This document shows positions 26,014 to 34,086 of a stretch of 64,000 bases of DNA, one piece after another; within the stretch, counting starts at the first letter, position 1, and each line of letters begins with the position of its first letter. The position numbers and the translations under genes are program-made. The notes under the pieces were generated by a model. The model ran no database searches and was not told the DNA's origin. It saw only the letters and a program-made list of their open reading frames with translations. Source of the stretch: Aquiflexum sp041751335 (GTDB taxonomy: Bacteria > Bacteroidota > Bacteroidia > Cytophagales > Cyclobacteriaceae); NCBI RefSeq assembly GCF_041751335.1, contig NZ_JBGSXS010000243.1:1-64000 (forward strand), in the 5' to 3' direction.

Positions 26014-27228
26014 ATGAAAAAGTTAATCTTATCATTGGCTTTAGTGGGTATTGCAACTATGGCCTTTGCTCAAAAAAAGGTAGTAAAATCTGCCGATCGA
26101 AACTTTAAAAAAGGTGAATTGGAAGTGGCTATGACCGAAGTCCAAGCTGCACTTGAAGATCCTGAAACTAAGGATGATCCCAATACGCTACTTCTAAAAG
26201 CCAAAATTCAGACAAAAATGTTTGAAGCTGATGAAGACAATGTTGCTTCAACGGTAGCAACTGGTAGAGGTGCTTATGATGATTTTCAGAAAACTTTGAA
26301 AATGGTTGACAATGACAAAGAAAGTAAAGTCGGCAAGGAAATTTTTAAAGAGGATATTCCAGGTGTACTTCCGGATAATCTTAGACCTTTTTCCTTGGAA
26401 ACATTGAAACAGGCATCCTTCAACAAGGCAATTATGACGTATGAAGAAGAAGATTTGGAAATGTCTTATGAGTTTTTCAACCTGGTTTCTGACATTGACC
26501 CTTCCGATACCACCTCCAATTTCAATGCAGGTTATATTGCGTACCAGGAATTAGGAAAACCAGAAGAAGCCAAAAAACATTTCAATAGGTTGTTGGAAGT
26601 TAAGGATTACGATAAATTAAACACTTATTACTTCCTTATTCAAATAGCGAGTGGTGAGGACAAAGATCCTGAGCAGGCATTACAGTATGTGACAATGGCA
26701 CGGAAAGACTTTCCTGAAGACAAAACCTTGTCAGAGTTTGAAGTGCAGTTGTTACTTCAGATGAACAAGATGGATGAGGCTATGGCTTCTGTGAAATCTG
26801 CTTTAAAAGATGATCCAAACAATTCAGGTCTACTGTTGAGACATGGATACTTGATGGAGCAGTCAGGTGATATGGACGGAGCATTAGGCGAGTATAAAAA
26901 AGCTGTATTAGCTGAGCCAGATTTCTTTGAAGGTAATTATTATGCAGGAGCAATCTATTTGGACAGGGCGAGGGCCATTTTGGCAGAAGTAAATAATCTA
27001 TCTGATGACGAATGGGAAAAAAGAGCCCCAGATATGAGTAAGCAGGCAGATGGACTTTACAATGATGCTATCCCTTACTTTACTAAAGCATCAGAATTGA
27101 AGCCTGAGAATGTTGAAATCCTTGAAATACTATTCCAGATTCATACCAGATTAAAGAATACTTCAGAGGCTGAAAAAGTCAATGAGAAATTGGTTGCCCT
27201 TCTTGGTCCTGATTGGATGGAGAGATAA
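26014..27228 (+). CDS. Periplasmic tetratricopeptide-repeat protein
   Basis: The 404-residue protein has a signal peptide (MKKLILSLALVGIATMAFAQ) and then helical TPR units throughout, for example around AGYIAYQELGKPEEAKKHFN, ATMNKMDEAMASVKSAL-like repeats and DMDGALGEYKKAVLAEPD. TPR proteins act as protein-interaction scaffolds, here in the periplasm or at the outer membrane. It follows gyrA by 59 bp on the same strand and is closed by a terminator. Similar gyrA-TPR neighbours are, as far as I recall, common in Cytophagales, but no function is established. Confidence 0.85.
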   Translation: MKKLILSLALVGIATMAFAQKKVVKSADRNFKKGELEVAMTEVQAALEDPETKDDPNTLLLKAKIQTKMFEADEDNVASTVATGRGAYDDFQKTLKMVDNDKESKVGKEIFKEDIPGVLPDNLRPFSLETLKQASFNKAIMTYEEEDLEMSYEFFNLVSDIDPSDTTSNFNAGYIAYQELGKPEEAKKHFNRLLEVKDYDKLNTYYFLIQIASGEDKDPEQALQYVTMARKDFPEDKTLSEFEVQLLLQMNKMDEAMASVKSALKDDPNNSGLLLRHGYLMEQSGDMDGALGEYKKAVLAEPDFFEGNYYAGAIYLDRARAILAEVNNLSDDEWEKRAPDMSKQADGLYNDAIPYFTKASELKPENVEILEILFQIHTRLKNTSEAEKVNEKLVALLGPDWMER

Positions 27229-27248
27229 TTCCAAGTTTTATAAAAATA

Positions 27249-27284
27249 AAAAAAGCTGTCTTTTACAAAGGCAGCTTTTTTTAT
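27249..27284 (+). terminator. Intrinsic terminator after the TPR gene
   Basis: A stem formed by AAAAAGCTG and CAGCTTTTT, with a loop containing TCTTTTACAAAGG, ends in a T run (TTTTTTTATT). It lies about 20 bases after the stop codon. Confidence 0.8.
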
Positions 27285-27559
27285 TATTGTTTGGCCATTT
27301 CTGGAAATTTTTTCCTCTTAAGTTTGTTATGCGCCAATTGTTTTCTAGAGAGGAATTTATATATACCCATTTATTTTTGGTTCATATTTCCATAGAAATT
27401 ATCTCAATGATGTGTCACTAAAAGCAAATGAAATTGGTAAACCTGCATCACTCTGGATAATCGTATAACCTATTTTAACATGAGCCAAAACCCTCTTGTG
27501 TAAAAAAGAGTTTTAATTGTTCATTCCTTCCAGTACATTTTCATCAAATTTCAAAAAAC
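27285..27559. other. Gene-free upstream region of the LmbE-family gene
   Basis: Nothing coding is supported in the 331-bp gap after the TPR gene beyond its terminator. A weak hairpin (AAAACCCTCTT with AAGAGTTTT, 27487-27514) lies 45 bases before the LmbE-family start and could affect its leader. No TAnnTTTG element with a spaced partner was found. Confidence 0.4.
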
Positions 27560-30028
27560 ATGAAAAACCTCAAATGGCTGCTGTTTTGTTTATCATTTTT
27601 AATTCTTTCCCCATCATTCTCACAGACTCAACCATCCTCAGTCCTTTACCATAAATTATTACGCTTCAAAGATACCAAAAGGGTATTGTTTGTAGCTGCT
27701 CATCCTGATGATGAGAATACCAGGTTGATTGCCTATCTGGTGAATGGAGAACATGCAGAAGTTGCCTACCTCTCTTTGACCCGAGGGGACGGAGGTCAAA
27801 ATCTTATCGGTAAAGAGTTGGGTATTGAACTTGGGATGATAAGGACACATGAGTTACTTAGGGCTAGGGCAACCGATGGCGGCAGACAGTATTTTACAAG
27901 GGCATTGGATTTTGGATTCAGTAAGAACCCGGATGAGACATTCAATAATTGGGACAGGGAAAAGCTTCTTTCCGATGTGGTATGGATGATAAGAAAATTC
28001 CAGCCTGATATCATCATCAATAGATTCACTACCATTCCGGGGACCACTCATGGACATCATACGAGTTCGGCTATTCTGTCTGAAGAGGCCTTTCAAAAAG
28101 CTGCGGATCCCAATGTTTTTCCGGATCAATTGAAATATACAAAACCTTGGCAAGCAAAAAGGATATTCTGGAATGCCTATAATTGGGGCGGTCAATATGA
28201 ACCGGAGGATGGAAAGACCTATTTCAAGTTTGCAGTAGGTGAATACAATCCATTGTTGGGAACCACCTATTCCCAAATTGCGGCTGACAGTCGGACCATG
28301 CATAAATCCCAGGGATTTGGATCCACTTCTCAAATAGGTGAAGGAAATGATTTCATAGAGTTGGTCAAAGGTTCAACATTTAAACAAAATCCATTTGAGG
28401 ATATCAACAACAGATGGGAACAATTGCCTAACGGAGTTAAAATCATTGGAGCGATTGAAAACGCTCTTAATGGTTTTGATTTTACTTCCCCTGAAAATAA
28501 TGTTGAAAAACTCCTTCAAATTAAGAGTTTGTTAGATGGTCAGGATTCTAAGGCTTTGTGGTTAGATGAAAAGAAAAAATATCTTGACAAACTAATCTTG
28601 GAAGTGCTGGGAGTGAAGGCGGAATTTATTGTGAAAAAAGAAATTGGTTTTCCTGGAGAAACCATCAGCACTGAACTGGTTTTTAATAACCCTGCCCAAA
28701 TTCCATTGACAGTCCGTTCCCTTGAGGGGAAGGTCTTTACTCAGAATATTAACAAGGAGGCCAAAAACAATATTCCTGTTGCCCAATCTTTGGAAATCAA
28801 TATTCCAAGAGATTATCCCGTTTCCCAACCATTTTGGTTAGAAAAGCCCTTGGACGGAAGCCTTTTTGATATTCAGGAACGTTCAAAGATCGGTCAACCC
28901 GTAAACGGTCCAAGTATTGGGGGCAGTTTGGATCTGTTGATAAAAGGCCAAATTATCAGGATGGATCTCCCATTAATGTATAAATACAATGATCAGGTTG
29001 ATGGAGAAATGAAGCAGCCTTTTACCCTTGTTCCTGAAGTAAATGTCAAATTGGATAAAAATAACCTGTTTTTAATTAAAGGGGCGGATAGGACTTTGCA
29101 AGTTGAAGTTTCCTTTAAAGACAAGTTTTTAGATGGGGAATTAGTGTTGGAAGGTGTTCGCTCTGGACAGTTTCGAATATTATCCGAGGAAAAAGATGAG
29201 AAAAGAAATAGGGTAGTATTTACCATCGAATTTTTGGATTCTGATCGGGAGAAGAAAGAGGTGCTTGTCTCATTCCAGACCAATGATGGTCAAAAATTCA
29301 ATCAGGACACCAAAAGGATCATTTACAGACATATTCCCAACTTGACCTATTTTACAAGTACTACTTTTGGTTTGGTGAAAATGGATCTAAAACTCAGCAA
29401 CCAAAGAATCGGATATATCCCTGGAGCAGGGGATGATGTTCCGGAAGTTTTAAGAAATCTGGGTTATCAGGTTTCAATTCTGGAAAACGGAGAGCTCAAA
29501 AAAGAAAGACTTCAATCATTTGAGACCATCATCATTGGCATCAGGGCATTCAATGTCAATCAGGCCTTGGCAGATAATATGGATCAGTTGATGGCATATG
29601 TCAAAGAAGGAGGCAATATGATTGTTCAATACAATACCTCTTCCCCCTTATTGACCAGAGAGCTTGGCCCTTATCCATTTTCAATATCAAGGGACCGTGT
29701 GGCAGTGGAAAATTCACCAGTGGTTGCAGATTTCACCCATCCGATATTGAGCAAACCAAATAAGATAAGCCAATCAGATTTTGAAGGTTGGGTTCAGGAG
29801 CGGGGGTTATACTTTACCAGTGATTATGACAGGAACTATGCTACACCACTTACATTGCAGGATCCGGGAGAAAATGCCAACAAAGGTTCTTTGATCTTTG
29901 CAAAGTATGGCAAAGGTACCTATACTTACTCAGGCATTTCTTGGTTCCGTCAGTTACCGGCCGGAGTTCCCGGTGCCGTCAAATTATTTGTCAACTTAAT
30001 CGAACAGTCGGGTGAAGGATCAAATTAA
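27560..30028 (+). CDS. LmbE/PIG-L family deacetylase-like protein with C-terminal amidotransferase-like domain
   Basis: The 822-residue protein has a signal peptide (to about FSQTQ, residue 24) and an N-terminal LmbE/PIG-L domain with the zinc motif AAHPDDE (46-52), TRGDGGQN (74-81) and the third ligand group GTTHGHH (161-167). Known relatives remove acetyl groups from N-acetylglucosamine derivatives. A middle beta-sandwich (about 350-560) follows, and the C-terminal 200 residues (NLGYQVSIL, FETIIIGIRAFN, MAYVKEGGNMIVQYN) look like the class I glutamine-amidotransferase/ThuA-like fold. It is exported and probably acts on periplasmic sugars. It overlaps a small coupled frame and then a Na+/solute symporter, suggesting that the product is taken up. 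Confidence 0.85.
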   Translation: MKNLKWLLFCLSFLILSPSFSQTQPSSVLYHKLLRFKDTKRVLFVAAHPDDENTRLIAYLVNGEHAEVAYLSLTRGDGGQNLIGKELGIELGMIRTHELLRARATDGGRQYFTRALDFGFSKNPDETFNNWDREKLLSDVVWMIRKFQPDIIINRFTTIPGTTHGHHTSSAILSEEAFQKAADPNVFPDQLKYTKPWQAKRIFWNAYNWGGQYEPEDGKTYFKFAVGEYNPLLGTTYSQIAADSRTMHKSQGFGSTSQIGEGNDFIELVKGSTFKQNPFEDINNRWEQLPNGVKIIGAIENALNGFDFTSPENNVEKLLQIKSLLDGQDSKALWLDEKKKYLDKLILEVLGVKAEFIVKKEIGFPGETISTELVFNNPAQIPLTVRSLEGKVFTQNINKEAKNNIPVAQSLEINIPRDYPVSQPFWLEKPLDGSLFDIQERSKIGQPVNGPSIGGSLDLLIKGQIIRMDLPLMYKYNDQVDGEMKQPFTLVPEVNVKLDKNNLFLIKGADRTLQVEVSFKDKFLDGELVLEGVRSGQFRILSEEKDEKRNRVVFTIEFLDSDREKKEVLVSFQTNDGQKFNQDTKRIIYRHIPNLTYFTSTTFGLVKMDLKLSNQRIGYIPGAGDDVPEVLRNLGYQVSILENGELKKERLQSFETIIIGIRAFNVNQALADNMDQLMAYVKEGGNMIVQYNTSSPLLTRELGPYPFSISRDRVAVENSPVVADFTHPILSKPNKISQSDFEGWVQERGLYFTSDYDRNYATPLTLQDPGENANKGSLIFAKYGKGTYTYSGISWFRQLPAGVPGAVKLFVNLIEQSGEGSN

Positions 30029-30113
30029 CTGGAGAAACTGGTATTTAGGATTGATGATCACCTTGGGTATTTTGATTTTACTTTTTTACTGGCTAACGGT
30101 CAGCTTCTCATGA
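30012..30113 (+). CDS. 33-codon single-pass membrane peptide, translationally coupled
   Basis: A frame from GTG at 30012 to TGA at 30111-30113 encodes 33 residues. It begins with a polar KDQINWRNW segment and continues as one hydrophobic helix (YLGLMITLGILILLFYWL) ending in a short polar TVSFS tail. It overlaps the end of the LmbE-family gene by 17 bp, and its stop overlaps the symporter ATG (ATGA). This exact fit between two genes with a hydrophobic helix suggests a real small protein, perhaps an accessory subunit of the symporter. The GTG start is the only upstream start in frame near the edge. No homolog can be checked here. Confidence 0.6.
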   Translation: MKDQINWRNWYLGLMITLGILILLFYWLTVSFS

Positions 30114-31834
30114 GCGGCATCGACTGGATCATCATGTTCGGGACACTTTTAGCCATAGTCGGCTATGGTGTTTATAAGACATACGGTCAAAAGGATATGG
30201 ACAGCTATATCCGAGGGAAAGGTAATATGAACTGGTGGACGATTGGATTGTCCATCATGGCAACCCAGGCTTCTGCGATTACTTTTTTGAGTACTCCAGG
30301 TCAGGCCTATGAAGATGGCATGCGCTTCATTCAATTTTACTTTGGACTTCCCTTGGCCATGATCATACTCTCGGTGACTTTTTTACCAATGTATTACAAA
30401 TTGAAAGTCTATACAGCCTATGAGTTTCTGGAGAACAGATTCGATCTGAAAACAAGAACCCTTGCGGCTTTATTGTTTTTGGTTCAAAGAGGACTTGCAG
30501 CTGGAATTACCATCTATGCACCTGCTATTATTTTATCCACCTTATTGGGATGGAACCTCACTTTTACGAATATTTTCATTGGGGTATTGGTTATCATTTA
30601 TACCGTTTCAGGAGGTACTAGGGCTGTATCCATCACTCAAAAACAGCAGATGGCCGTTATGATGGGAGGGATGGTCCTGGCAGGAATTCTGGTTATCCAA
30701 ATGTTACCTATCAAATTTACTGAAGCATTGCATGTAGCAGGAAAGATGGATAAATTGAATGTGGTCAATTTTGAATTCAATCTGTCAGACAGGTATAATT
30801 TCTGGTCAGGCATGACTGCCGCTCTTTTTCTTTTTCTTTCCTATTTTGGTACAGATCAATCGCAGGTACAGCGCTATCTTACCGGAAGTACACTGACCCA
30901 AAGCAGAATGGGATTGATGATGAATGGCCTGCTGAAAGTCCCCATGCAGTTTGTGATCCTGTTTATCGGTGTGATGGTTTTTGTCTTTTACCAATTTTTC
31001 CAACCACCTGTGGTATTCAATAAAGTACAGACCGAACAACTTCAGAACAGCGGATTCAGGGAAGATTTCAGGTTTTTGGAAGAAGAATATACCCATGTTT
31101 TCCGTGAAAAAGGACAGGATATCGAGGACTTATTAGAAGCCGTAAAAAGTGATAACCAAGAGGGAATTGCCTTGGCCCAGGATGGAATGAGGAAAAAAAG
31201 TCAATACCAGGAAAGCATTCGAAATGAAGTCAAAGATTTGATTGTAAAGAACGATCCATTGGCCGAAACAAGGGATACGGATTATGTTTTTATGCGGTTT
31301 GTGATGGATTATTTACCAACAGGTGTAGTAGGATTATTGTTTGCTGTAATATTCAGTGCAGCCATGTCATCCACGGCATCTGAATTGAATGCATTGGGCA
31401 CTACTACTACCATTGATATTTACAAAAGATCTTTATCCAAACACGCCAGTCAATACCATTATCTGATTTCTTCAAAATTGTTTACAGCCTTTTGGGGAAT
31501 CTTTGCCATTCTGTTTGCCACCTATGCAACTTTATTTGAAAACCTGATTCAGGCTGTCAATTTATTAGGATCATTGTTTTATGGGACTTTGTTAGGCATC
31601 TTCTGCGTGGCTTTCTATATGAAATGGGTAAATGGGAGGGCAGTCTTTATAGCTGCCATTCTCACACAGATTTTGATATTTCTGATCCATTGGAAAAATG
31701 GAGGAGGTTCACTTTTGGGTATTACCATCGATATAGGTTTCCTTTGGTACAATGTCATAGGATGTCTTTTTTTAATGATTTTGGCGGCGATTATTCAGCT
31801 TGGGAGTGCTAGAGGGGAGAAGGTGGTGGAGTAG
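30110..31834 (+). CDS. Sodium:solute symporter (SSS family)
   Basis: The 574-residue protein is a multi-spanning inner-membrane transporter with about 13 hydrophobic helices. It has family features such as MNWWTIGLSIMATQASAITF in the first Na+-binding region, and GTDQSQVQRYLTGSTL. The acidic hydrophilic stretch at about 300-385 (FREDFRFLEEEYTHVF to GMRKKSQYQ) lies between helices and is longer than in SglT. Its substrate is probably a sugar or sialic-acid-like compound, but the sequence does not decide. The gene starts within the stop of the small membrane peptide, in a likely operon with the exported LmbE-family protein. Confidence 0.92.
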   Translation: MSGIDWIIMFGTLLAIVGYGVYKTYGQKDMDSYIRGKGNMNWWTIGLSIMATQASAITFLSTPGQAYEDGMRFIQFYFGLPLAMIILSVTFLPMYYKLKVYTAYEFLENRFDLKTRTLAALLFLVQRGLAAGITIYAPAIILSTLLGWNLTFTNIFIGVLVIIYTVSGGTRAVSITQKQQMAVMMGGMVLAGILVIQMLPIKFTEALHVAGKMDKLNVVNFEFNLSDRYNFWSGMTAALFLFLSYFGTDQSQVQRYLTGSTLTQSRMGLMMNGLLKVPMQFVILFIGVMVFVFYQFFQPPVVFNKVQTEQLQNSGFREDFRFLEEEYTHVFREKGQDIEDLLEAVKSDNQEGIALAQDGMRKKSQYQESIRNEVKDLIVKNDPLAETRDTDYVFMRFVMDYLPTGVVGLLFAVIFSAAMSSTASELNALGTTTTIDIYKRSLSKHASQYHYLISSKLFTAFWGIFAILFATYATLFENLIQAVNLLGSLFYGTLLGIFCVAFYMKWVNGRAVFIAAILTQILIFLIHWKNGGGSLLGITIDIGFLWYNVIGCLFLMILAAIIQLGSARGEKVVE

Positions 31835-32113
31835 AAGCGAGGTGAGAAGCGAGAAACAAGAGAGGGGTTTTTAGAGCCAAGAGCTAAGAACCAAGAAACT
31901 AGAACAAACATTTCCAAGTATTGGGGGATCAAGTGGCAAAGTGCTTTTGTTAACTTAAGGTTTGGGAAAAGCTTTTTATGGTTGGGATGATTTTTTTGAT
32001 TTTTAAGGGGATAGTGATAGTTTTAGGTAAATGAAACTTCTTTGCAACTGATGCAGGAAGCAAAACGTTGCATTTAAAGAAAGATGACATAGATTGTAAT
32101 AAAATTCAGCATT
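31835..32113. repeat. Gene-free stretch with degenerate GAG/AAG words
   Basis: Directly after the symporter stop the DNA reads AGCGAGGTGAGAAGCGAGAA, then AGAGCCAAGAGCTAAGAACC and AAGAAACTAGAAC. These are the same sort of words as at 11622-11710. The remaining 200 bp to the small lipoprotein is AT-rich with no clear promoter. Confidence 0.5.
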
Positions 32114-32581
32114 ATGGAAAAACTCAAAATCCTTACCAGTATAATCTTGACTTTCTTTTTTGTTGGCTGTAGCCAAAGTGATTTATCTTTTGATAATTTA
32201 AAAAATATTGAAATAGGTCAGTATCAATTACAAGTACCAATGAATTTTATTATAATAGAAGAACAAGGATATGATTCAATGGTTGGAAGGATAGAAGGTT
32301 CAGGAATATCCATGTCTTATGACTATGGGATGTATACTTCTCCCGAACAAAATGTTTCGGAAGAAAACTTCACGATTATCAACGAAGATAATGACGGAAT
32401 TCAAATACAGATTTTGGTAGCAAAAAATCCTCAAAGAGATAATACCGCAATCCATATTTCCTTCTCCGAAAATTCTGGAACAAATAATCCTTTTCCTCTA
32501 AAAATTTGGAGTACCAATTTAAAAGACAAGCAACAAGATTTAGTATTAAAGATTTTTAATTCGATAACTGTTGACAGGTAG
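32114..32581 (+). CDS. Small lipoprotein of unknown function
   Basis: The 155-residue protein has a lipoprotein signal (LTFFFVGCSQ, Cys about residue 19). The mature 137 residues are acidic, with strands around YQLQVPMNFIIIEEQG and IQIQILVAKN, and no catalytic motif. No family was recognised. It stands alone between two repeat-rich gaps, on the strand of the symporter. The AT content is higher than in neighbours, which with the flanking repeats could mean an accessory gene. Confidence 0.65.
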   Translation: MEKLKILTSIILTFFFVGCSQSDLSFDNLKNIEIGQYQLQVPMNFIIIEEQGYDSMVGRIEGSGISMSYDYGMYTSPEQNVSEENFTIINEDNDGIQIQILVAKNPQRDNTAIHISFSENSGTNNPFPLKIWSTNLKDKQQDLVLKIFNSITVDR

Positions 32582-33057
32582 CGCAAATCACATTTGAGTA
32601 AACGGTCTCCCTATTTTTTTTTTGACTAGGAGTACATATGCCACGAATCAAAAGCCACACACCACAATAATTCTATATTTTCCCTTCCCTTATTGTTCAA
32701 CCCTTTCAGGGTTGTTACCGCCTATCATTATTCTTTTTTACCCCCGGTTTTACCGGGGGATATTGAAAAGTTCGACTATTTCATGGTCATTTATCCATAA
32801 ACAGTTGAATTTAAATGAATTACCCTGAAATGCCTGTCCCGAGAATCGGGAGGTCAAACCTAGATTAACCACGGGCCGCTGCCCGTGGAAAAACGATACG
32901 GTGATGAACCACCCCGACCCCGCCATTACCGCCAGGCAGGCCTGAAAGAGTCGAACTTCTTCCAAAAAAAAGGGATACTTTCCAGGAGAGGTGTAATTTT
33001 AAAAAATCTCAATTCACTAATTCCCAAATCTCAAATCTACAATCTAAAAACCCCTCC
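32582..33057. repeat. Cluster of REP-like palindromes in a gene-free region
   Basis: Over 190 bp there are four strong hairpins. They are CAACCCTTTCAGGGTTG (32698-32714), CCCCCGGTTTTACCGGGGG (32741-32759), TCCCGAGAATCGGGA (32837-32851) and CCACGGGCCGCTGCCCGTGG (32869-32888). A decayed copy of the first type lies at about 32771-32790 (CGACTATTTCATGGTC). The spacing text (GTTNNNCCGCCTATCATTATT and ATATTGAAAAGTTCGAC) is of the sort that accompanies Bacteroidota REP arrays. The region ends with words like CAAATCTCAAATCTACAATC (33020-33048). No gene is supported. Confidence 0.65.
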
Positions 33058-34086
33058 CTACATCATATACTTAAAACACTTCAAAACCCTATTCCTTTGG
33101 TTTCGGCTTCTTGGGTCGCCCATCAGGAATTGGTAGCGGAAGGATATTTCGTGGGCGCCCCTTGTCTGATAGCCGATATTGGAAATCATAAAGTCGTAAC
33201 TGTATCCAATCACCATCCCATTTTCTAGGTTTACACCAAACATCGTAATAATGGAATCCTGATTGGGCATATTCCTTAATCCCGGAATCCCTCTATAGCC
33301 CAATCCCCCGATGACAGTTCCATACAATGCCTGCATGGCAATGTCCATTTGTTGGAAGGGGCCTTGCTTTTTGTAATTCAATAAAAGAGAAGCCTGATTG
33401 TCATACTTTGACCCGAAATAGTCATTGGCACCCAATGGGAAATTGAAACCTCCATGAACACTCCATTTCATGGGCAAAAAACCAGCTTCATTGTCGGGGA
33501 AAAATGAAAGGTTGGGCCGGTTGATATGGTGTGCGGAACCGCCTAGCCACATGTAGTCATTGTTGACCAATGCCCCAAAGGAAATATCCACATAGCCATT
33601 AGGCTCAAAATCTGGAATCAGGTCAATGCTGCTTTGATTGACGGTTCTATTGAATAAATCCACTTGGTCGCCAAACACCAAGTTGTCGAGTTTGGCACTT
33701 CTTCTTACCCAAGAACCTTGTCCGCCTAACCTGAAATTCCAGGATTCGGCCACTCGGAGGTTATAGGCATAAAGGAAGGAAATGTCAGAGGTATTGATCC
33801 GCATATTGGCTTCTTGGAAACTATTGACTATAATTCCAAACCCACTATTGAGGTCATAGCTATAATGGTCAAAATATGCTGAGTAGGCGTTGAAATCATA
33901 AGAAAGACCGGGCCATTGTTTACGGTAATTGACACCCACTCGTGTCAGTTCAGTTGAACCTGTCAAAGCAGGATTTAGGTTTAGGGGGGAAGCATAAAAC
34001 TGTGAAAAATGAAAATCCTGACCGAATCCCAAATTGGAAATCAGTAGCATGACGGTCACTATGGTCAATTTTTTCATCTTCATCAT
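33058..34086 (-). CDS. PorP/SprF family type IX secretion system membrane protein
   Basis: The 342-residue protein has a signal peptide (KLTIVTVMLLISNLGFGQ) and the family opening FHFSQFYASPLNLNPALTG, followed by repeated outer-membrane strands and a conserved late region (EISFRYQF). PorP/SprF proteins sit in the outer membrane and pair with particular gliding-type adhesins bearing a type B sorting domain, helping their surface attachment. Its start overlaps the stop of the giant adhesin gene by four bases, which fits this one-to-one pairing. It is the second gene of that operon. Confidence 0.93.
   Translation of the reverse strand: MMKMKKLTIVTVMLLISNLGFGQDFHFSQFYASPLNLNPALTGSTELTRVGVNYRKQWPGLSYDFNAYSAYFDHYSYDLNSGFGIIVNSFQEANMRINTSDISFLYAYNLRVAESWNFRLGGQGSWVRRSAKLDNLVFGDQVDLFNRTVNQSSIDLIPDFEPNGYVDISFGALVNNDYMWLGGSAHHINRPNLSFFPDNEAGFLPMKWSVHGGFNFPLGANDYFGSKYDNQASLLLNYKKQGPFQQMDIAMQALYGTVIGGLGYRGIPGLRNMPNQDSIITMFGVNLENGMVIGYSYDFMISNIGYQTRGAHEISFRYQFLMGDPRSRNQRNRVLKCFKYMM

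Noticed and set aside
32698..32888. CRISPR array
   Set aside because: The hairpins differ in sequence and spacing; there are no identical direct repeats with unique spacers, and no cas genes.
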